Of a stretch of 64,000 nucleotides of DNA, positions 57,701 through 64,000 are shown in pieces. Each line of letters opens with the position of its first letter. The stretch's first letter is position 1. The DNA is from Clytia hemisphaerica (taxonomy: Eukaryota; Cnidaria; Hydrozoa; Leptothecata; Clytiidae). Where the stretch lies: contig CACVBU010000895.1 in assembly GCA_902728285.1 (NCBI GenBank), positions 93,793-157,792 on the forward strand, in the 5' to 3' direction. Both the position numbers and the translations under genes were made by a program. The notes under the pieces were generated by a model. It saw only the letters and a list, made by a program, of their open reading frames with translations, did not search any database and was not told the origin of the DNA.

Positions 57701-58391
57701 TCCATCAGAATACTTCTTCTGTAGAAGTGGAGGCAATACACAATGTCAATCTTGCGGTGGTTCCATGATCTACTTTGCTGAATGTGGCTTATGTTTACCA
57801 CAAGGAGGAAGTAAGGAATATTCTTTTTCAATAAAATCTACCTTTCAGTTCTTGATAAATGATCTAAACAGAATTAATTGCTTTCATATTGGTGACTTAT
57901 ATCTTAAAAAAATATACAGTGTCTTAATCTTTCAATGTTTTGCTATTTTAGAATGTCCAACGACTACAACTACAACAACTACAACGACTACCCCAACTAC
58001 CACTACAACAACGACCACTCCAACTACAACAACGACAACGCCAACAACTACAACGACCACCCCAACAACTACAACTACTACAACCACTCCAACAACTACT
58101 ACAACGACCCCAACAACTACTACAACGACCCCCAACAACTACGACAACGACACCAACAACCACAACTACAACAACAACTCCAACTACTACAACAACGACC
58201 CCTACAACTACCACTACAACGACGACCCCAACAACAACAACGACCACTCCAACTACAACAACGACCACTCCAACTACAACACACCACCACTCCAACACAA
58301 CAACAACAACACACAACAACAACACACAACGACTACCCCAAAACCTACAACGACCACAACAGAGTTTATCGATGAAGAGATTTTCAGTTAG
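51727..58391 (+). CDS. Secreted chitin-binding-like mucin, nine exons
   Basis: Exons: 51727-52297, 53432-53596, 55817-56026, 56157-56324, 56505-56756, 56879-57046, 57192-57464, 57643-57810, 57952-58391 (TAG), 804 residues. All introns are GT-AG and all junctions phase 1; internal exons are 165-273 bp, divisible by three. Residues 1-20 are a signal peptide (MKGLLALAIISMVILANVSA). Next is an eight-cysteine domain with an EGF-like core (GQCQPDGQCLCWWGWTGPN). Then Thr/Pro tracts (T6P units) alternate with four ~56-residue modules of the type FTCVGKSDG.Y.NPEN..QFFYC, QCQLCGFGVFFAECGRCLP. Their Cys and aromatic spacing resembles a type-2 chitin-binding (peritrophin-A/CBM14) domain, with extra cysteines. 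The plan is that of a peritrophin-like mucin: O-glycosylated linkers holding polysaccharide-binding modules in mucus, cuticle or matrix. AATAAA follows at 58748. The last exon contains an out-of-register stretch (about 58130-58305). The domain call is by pattern only. Confidence 0.8.
52897..53235. mobile_element. G-tract/ATTCCG element in intron 1
   Basis: Ends GGGGGGGGTTTCAGGGGG and CCGTGAAACCCCCCC are inverted. TTGGTAG is duplicated on both sides (52890-52896, 53236-53242). The 339-bp interior is largely the words ATTCCG, AATTCCGCC and ATTCCGTC. It has the same design as the ATACCG element at 40237-42982 but a different internal word. It lies in intron 1 of the mucin gene. Confidence 0.8.
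53714..53746. repeat. Hairpin in intron 2 of the mucin gene
   Basis: AAATATTTCCC and GGGAAATATTT pair as an 11-bp stem with a short loop. The rest of this 2.2-kb intron (53597-55816) shows no further module exon or recognised repeat. Confidence 0.5.
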
Positions 58392-60084
58392 ATTTAAATA
58401 ACTCACTCAAAGAAGGAAGGTCAACAAATTTTACCAATAATTCTTTCTTCCTTCTCAAAAATGAAAGTTGAATTTTTTTACAAAATATTTATGATATTTC
58501 ATTCATTTTTTTAAGATTTTTTGAAAATGTTTATATATTTTTATGTTACAATTAAGTATTTTTTCTTCTTTTTGTATATTTTCAACACCAATACTATTAC
58601 TTACTTTAGGACGATAAATGAATGCAAGAAAATGGTTAAAATCATGACAAAAATACTAATCTTTTAAAAAAAAGATAGAGAGAGAGATACAAAAATAGTT
58701 GATATTTGTCTTTTTTGGATTTGTTTTGAAAGAAATTCTGGTATCAAAATAAACATATTGTAATGATAGAATCCAGGTGTTTAAATAGAATAAAATAAAA
58801 AAACATTGTATTTCTTCATTAGGGACGATAAGATCTTTGATAATAGCTCACCTGGATGTTCGAGGGGGTTTTACAGGTCATTCATTTATTGAAAAGGTTG
58901 AAATTAGAAAAGTACAATGTCTTTCCACCAAATACAAAGGTTTTAGAATCAGGCTGTAACATATACACTAATATTGATCATTTTGAAGAATTTTACGCCT
59001 GGGTGAATATTATTGTCTAAAGGAAGATGCAAAGAGTTAGAATGTAGATGTTGAATTGAATAGAATTGGAATGTTTATTGTAAGCAAAAGGAGAAGAAAT
59101 TGAAGGGGAGTTAAACTTTTCCTTGAGATATATACGTTTAATGTAAGCTAATTCAATTAGATATGCTACTTTCGAGTATCTCGTGAAGAACTCTTGAGGA
59201 AAAATGAAAAAGGAATTGCAACCCTTCATTTTAACAAAGATTGTAAATCACTCATTTGAAATTAACTTACTATATCTGTCAAGTAAACCGACGCCTTTAT
59301 GATTTAACGACTTTCGGTTCGTCATTTCTTGTTGGTAATTTACTGCTTCCCTTTTGTGAAATATCCTTGTATGGTCGGCTGAATTTTCAACAAAAAATTG
59401 ATTTGATTGGCTGATATTCGGAAAAGAACAATAGAATCTATTGTTTGCATTGAACCTTTCAGTCAATAACACAAAGGCTTGCAAATAAGAAAATCAAGTT
59501 AAGTCCACCAAATCCAAAATGGATGATTTAGCAGTTAATTAGCTAAATTGGATAAAGTAATGTCGTTAACGTTATTGCCTTATTGAGCCATTAGATGTAT
59601 ATAATTTGTAATTATGGAAAACTAATAATTTCGTTACGTACCCTTAATGTAACTACTAGCTATCATATTATAGGGAGGTTACATAAGTAATACTTATAAT
59701 TAACTAACCGCAACCCGCATCATTTAAAAAGGGTGATTCAATTACCTCTTGCTAAAAATAATGATGAAAATCTTTGATGTGTTGTGATGTTATGATTATG
59801 ATTAGCTTAATTATGGGTGCTGTAACAAAATTATTCAGAAACATAGAAGAGAAACTTATTCAAAAACTTCTCCCGTTGACCTATACACATTTTCTTATAT
59901 GAGAACATCTAAAATCTTTGAAGCCTGCAAGCCTGCGAATGTTCTCAATCTTTTGAGTTTTAAGTCTAAAAATGTTATCAACATATTCTTATTTTAATCT
60001 TATTTCAATTCTTTTCAATATCTTGTGAGTATTTTTGTCCATTTTTCCTAATGATTCGGAACTTATAGAGTCCACAAAGACAGC
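58392..60084. other. 3' flank of mucin gene; intergenic
   Basis: Polyadenylation signal AATAAA at 58748-58753, with more A-rich signals near 58786-58800. Beyond it is AT-rich sequence, including a minus-orientation TATAAGAACA-family copy at 59887-60045. No gene recognised. Confidence 0.5.
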
Positions 60085-60384
60085 CCTATGTCACAGACCT
60101 GCTGGGACTCATCCAGCCCCAATGGAAAATTAGGCAAAAATTTTGTCCCCACTGGGACAACACACTGGAATTTCAGCCCCACTGGGAAATTTACTTTAGA
60201 TTCATCCCCATTCGTAATTCAATGTTAAAAAATTACACTCCAAAACCATCCCCACTGGATTCTATAACCTTGGACAATATAACCTTGGACAATAGAATTT
60301 CTATCCCCATTGGGATTTAAATAGGAATTTTTATCCCCATTGAGAAAGAAAGTTCCACCGTGGCAGTGAGATAGGGGTGCACAA
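60085..60384. mobile_element. ACACCCC-ended MITE family, copy 5
   Basis: Left CTATGTCACAGACCTGCTGG, right GTGGCAGTGAGATAGGGGTG. The interior has many CCCCACTGGGA/CCCCATTGGGA words spaced about 20-40 bases. Confidence 0.65.
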
Positions 60385-61419
60385 CAAACGCCTTAAAATA
60401 TTCTTAGATCATTCTCAAATTAATCTCTTCAAAGCGCTCTTTATAGGTTAAAAATATTACTCTACTCAAAGTATTCGAACAGTTGTGTTGCTAAACGTGT
60501 ACATTAGTAAAATAAGATATGAAGAGCAGTACCTTCATATGTATACGCTTTTTATAGGAAAAACCAGTAAGTCATATAATTCTGGCTGGGTTGCTCTTAA
60601 ATATATATGAGTTTTTCAGCCTTAAATGCCAATATTAATTAAAATGGAAACGTTTACTTCTCAGTAATTTCTGAAATCTGAGGTTCAGATTCTTCTTAAT
60701 CTGTTCTTAGGTTTTGGCCAATTTCAGCCTCGTATTCTTATGAAATTGTTCTTATAAAAACGTGTAAGACAAGGCACGGATGTCACTCTAAGTAGACTGT
60801 AAATCACTCCCTTGACACGTTTGTTAGCATTTGAAAGAATTTTGTCTCAGATGAGAGGTCACTCTTAACAAAAATTACTGTAGGGCTAAGATCATTCCTT
60901 TTGAACGCAAATTCAACTCTATGTGTTCGTTTTGCTGCGGTGACACCTTAATGAAAGTTATGGCTAGTTTATTGATTGAATATTTAGGATAGAATAAGTA
61001 TTTTAGACTGAGGGAAGTTTTTTCTAAAGCATTTGTTAGAATACAAAAGCTATTTATAAGAACAAAGGAAATTTTTAGTTTTTCCTCTCTTTGAGCATGA
61101 TGAGTGATGTTTTTGTGACAGATTTTGTCAAAAGTTACCTTACATGACAAGGAACTTGTATGCCAAATTTCATCCAAAAAGACCCACTAGATCAAAAGTT
61201 AAGGAGTGGTGCAGGGAACAGCCCCTAATTTTGAACTACCCCTAAAAGCCTTATTTGAATAGGGTTAATATAGTCCCTCCCTCCGCTAGAAGCTTAAGGT
61301 ATATCGCTAGAGGTAATAGACTATGAAGAAAGGAAAAAGTAAAACGAGATGTGATGCTGAGAGAGCTATGGTTGTAGTAGACGTGAAATAACGCACCACG
61401 GAACCTTCCAGATCCATAG
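60385..61419. other. Intergenic, no gene seen
   Basis: AT-rich, with TATAAGAACA-like words near 60745 and 61052. No gene recognised. Confidence 0.4.
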
Positions 61420-61570
61420 ATACACCCCTGTGTCACAGATACGCTGCGACCCCAGCCCCACTGGAAAATGTGGCAAAAAGTTTGCCCCGTGTGGGAAAAA
61501 TACTCTAGAATTTCGGCCCCAATATGGGAAATTGGCTTTGATTTCACCCCATTTCAAACTTAGACACGTA
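61420..61570. mobile_element. ACACCCC-ended MITE family, copy 6, left half
   Basis: Begins ACACCCCTGTGTCACAGATA and has CCCCACTGGAAAAT and CCCCAATATGGGAAAT words. It stops before a matching right end. Confidence 0.55.
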
Positions 61571-61679
61571 GACAATTCACCAAAAATGACGCAAATTGCT
61601 GTACCGTAGCATCGAACTGGTTGACCTTCAAGTTGGAGATCAAGACCAAAAAGACCTTAAAAAGAAATAATTCTAGGAT

Positions 61680-62400
61680 GCACAGAGAATTCGATATGAA
61701 TTGAGTATTCCTCGACCACCACCTGAATGTGTTTGCGGTAATCGTTTCGATACTAGCCATGCTCTATCCAGCAAGAAAGGAGGCTACGTTTCTCTCAGGC
61801 ATAATGATGTACGAGATTTTACTGCTAAACTTTTGGATGAGGTGTGCGTCAACGCAAGGAACGAACGGAGGCTGATCACCCTTGACGGCGAAGAATTTTC
61901 GCACAAGACTGCAAATACATCCAAAGGAGCACCACTTGACATCAGCCCAACTGGGTTCTGGACACCTGGCCATAGAGATTTTTTTTATATTAGAGTATTT
62001 AACCTAAACGCTCGAAGGTACATGGGTTTGGAGCTCATTAAGTGCTTCCAACGAAACGAAAATGAGAAACAGAGACATTACAACAAACGTGTAAACAGTT
62101 TTGAGAATAGTACTTTCATCCCAATAGTATGTTCTACAAACGGATACCGTGAAAGGCACAGATGGATATCATATATTGACCTGTGCCGACCAATCCAGAT
62201 TCTATTCAGCGCTCAACCAATGCAGAGAAAAATAACCATGACTACAATCCTGATATTCAGGGTATCAAACGGAGGTATGGGATTGGAATGACAAACATTC
62301 TACAAAAGATTGGTCGCGATGCTTGCTGAAAAAAATGCAGAAAAAAACGTCTCCAAGGATCGATTTTGTTTATTTGATCGGAGATATCATTTAGCCTGTT
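61680..62400 (+). pseudogene. Retroelement C-terminal zinc-finger/nuclease-like domain
   Basis: One open frame (61701-62291) reads IPRPPPECVCGNRFDTSHAL, KGGYVSLRHNDVRDFTAKLL, TANTSKGAPLDISPTGFWTP, DFFYIRVFNLNARRYMGLEL and KCFQRNENEKQRHYNKRVNSF. This block (CxCG..F...H zinc finger, then D...F.D/Y.RVFN...EL.K) is one I know from the C-terminal end of cnidarian retroelement polyproteins, where the acidic/RV residues suggest a restriction-endonuclease-like fold. It is interrupted in frame by a MITE (62143-62266). A TGA after GGMGLE then stops it, and remnants (QTFYKRLVAMLAEKN) continue in the same frame. No RT is seen upstream. Confidence 0.65.
62143..62266. mobile_element. 124-bp MITE nested in the retroelement domain
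   Basis: Ends GATACCGTGAA and TTCAGGGTATC are 11-bp inverted repeats with one mismatch. AAACG is duplicated on both sides (62138-62142 and 62267-62271). Element plus duplication is 129 bp, a multiple of three, so the host frame stays open across it. An internal stem GGCACAG/CTGTGCC is present. Confidence 0.85.
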
Positions 62401-64000
62401 GAGATTGTCGTTTTCATGTATTCTTGGCTCCCGTTCGATTTGGAGTAAGGGAACTCAATACGAACGATATCGCATTTTCTAACTCTCTTTCTCTCCAGTG
62501 TTAGCAATGATTAATATTTTTGAATTTCTTAAAAATTTTAAAACACGTTTAAAACACGTTTCTTTATGAGAACATCCAAAATTTTTGAAGAGTTTCAGTT
62601 AGGGAAACCATCCAGAATCCTGCCATCCTATAAGCCAGCAAAAACTAAATGCCACTTGTAAACTTAAGTTTCTTGCTACTTTCCATCAAAAACAACCAAA
62701 AACATTGCTACTTCCCTAAGCTGGAGACCAAAACAAATTATCTTCCAAGATTATGGCGCCCTTTTGGATCTATTGTTATGGCCATCCAAAATGTTAGAAA
62801 GAGTTGCGGAAAGACAGGTGCGCCCGCTAGCTTCGAGGTTGGTAACGCCAAAACGCCCAATATGATCTTCCAACAAAAGGCGAGTTAGTTACCGCGCGAG
62901 TTACGTCATACACTCCATCGCAGCGCACAACGAATGGTGTTTTAGTGAATATCAATAATTATCAGAATATCTTATGTGCTTAAATTCAGTAAACTTTGAG
63001 TGCTTCATTGAAGATTAAGAAGATAAGAAGATGTAAAAAATGCGCTGGATAATTTTCATTGTAACAGTTTGGTCAATCATTATATACGTTTCATAATAAT
63101 TATGTTCCTTTTGTTCAAGTCAAAATCAACTGTTTTTTTTTATTTCCAAAATGTATATCTGCCATTTTTATGGATGGGAATACTTTAAAAGGTACAAGGC
63201 GTCTCAAAGGAGATTGTAGTATATTTGCTTAGGTATTCAATTAAATTGTTACAAACGTTCCTTTCTGTGTTTTTTCAATTAAGGACTTTTTGATTCCTTT
63301 TTCACTAGAAATCGAAAGAAAATAAACGGTCCTTTGAGAGCATCTAATGAGGTCGTTTTCGTTCCTGTCCGAAATTATTGTCATTTATAAGAAAATCTTT
63401 GAATAAGCGTTATTTTACCTAATGTTACTCCGTTTATTTTAGATGAGCATTTTTACTGACCAAAAAGGGGACGAATTAGGACTGTTTTGATATACGTTCT
63501 TCAATAAAACTGTATTACATCTCTTTACACCCTGGATATTATCAGAGTCCCATTTTAAAAGCTTGATTGCTTGAGAAAATTAGGGGGTTTTAGTGGGCTT
63601 TGTAGTTCCCATTTATCTATAAGAAATTTCTCATCAAGTACCTCCGTTTTTAAAGAGCTGAGATTAGTAATTTTATAGCTGCATTTTTTGAAGTTTCAAG
63701 GGGGTGTCTAATTTGAGAGAGTCTTTTCGTTCTTACGATTTCATTTTCAAGAAAGACTGGGGGTAAAACGACCGACTCGGTTTACTGGATAGAGATTGGT
63801 TAAAATGTAAATTTTTGTTAAATTATGCTAATTCGAATTCAGAATTTATAAGTGATAGGATGTCCCCGATTTTCTTTGTTTTGAATACAAATCGGGGTGC
63901 TTTTGCTACTTTTTACAAGTTATGCAATTTCTTTTCGAATGAGTGAATTCGGTCGAGATTGGTTTTATTTGTATATTGTGCGTGGGAAAAGGAATGCCAA
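62401..64000. other. Intergenic, no gene seen
   Basis: AT-rich. Near 62560-62600 is a TATAAGAACA-family end (TTATGAGAACATCCAAAATT). The open frame at 62649-62888 has no recognised domain. Confidence 0.4.

Overview
The window looks like low-GC DNA from an invertebrate animal, most probably a cnidarian. Genes have introns with GT-AG boundaries. Two secreted, cysteine-rich host genes are visible, one with a C-terminal domain that I recognise from cnidarian PAN-type proteins. The transposon content (DIRS-like, Gypsy, LINE, Polinton, and many short inverted-repeat elements) also fits. The species cannot be told from the sequence.

Layout. 0-17 kb is transposon-rich: a broken LINE (1-1330); two inverted copies of a DIRS-like element (2.2-4.8 kb plus, 9.5-10.6 kb minus) that flank a DNA transposon with a five-exon zinc-finger transposase (minus); MITEs and a 505-bp tandem duplication (11.6-13.7 kb); and a 5'-truncated Gypsy element (14.2-17.0 kb). 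At 17.3-18.7 kb (minus) lies a two-exon gene for a secreted PAN-like protein. 18.8-24.1 kb holds MITEs with readable target duplications and a LINE 3' end.

24,899-31,249 is the most striking object. It is a 6.35-kb element flanked by a perfect 6-bp target duplication (TATAAT). Its two ~2.99-kb arms are near-identical inverted copies around a 368-bp unique centre. Each arm carries a C2H2 zinc-finger protein gene, and the centre holds the N-terminal part of a Polinton-type packaging ATPase. It reads as a Polinton/Maverick whose left end was duplicated in inverted orientation, like a snap-back defective genome of a protein-primed DNA virus.

31-51 kb is mostly non-coding. It contains a TTAA-flanked MITE, a tRNA-derived SINE family, a segmental duplication with a templated insertion, elements with a G-tract/TTTCA terminus built from ATACCG or ATTCCG words, and a MITE family ending ACACCCCTGTCTCACAGACC. 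At 51.7-58.4 kb (plus) a nine-exon gene encodes a secreted mucin: an N-terminal cysteine-rich domain, then four chitin-binding-like modules alternating with Thr/Pro tracts, every internal exon in phase 1-1. 58.4-64 kb is non-coding except for MITE copies and a retroelement C-terminal domain carrying a nested in-frame MITE.

The two host genes are secreted and cysteine-rich and have no visible functional link. Everything else is mobile DNA. All boundaries were read by eye; no alignment or database search was run.
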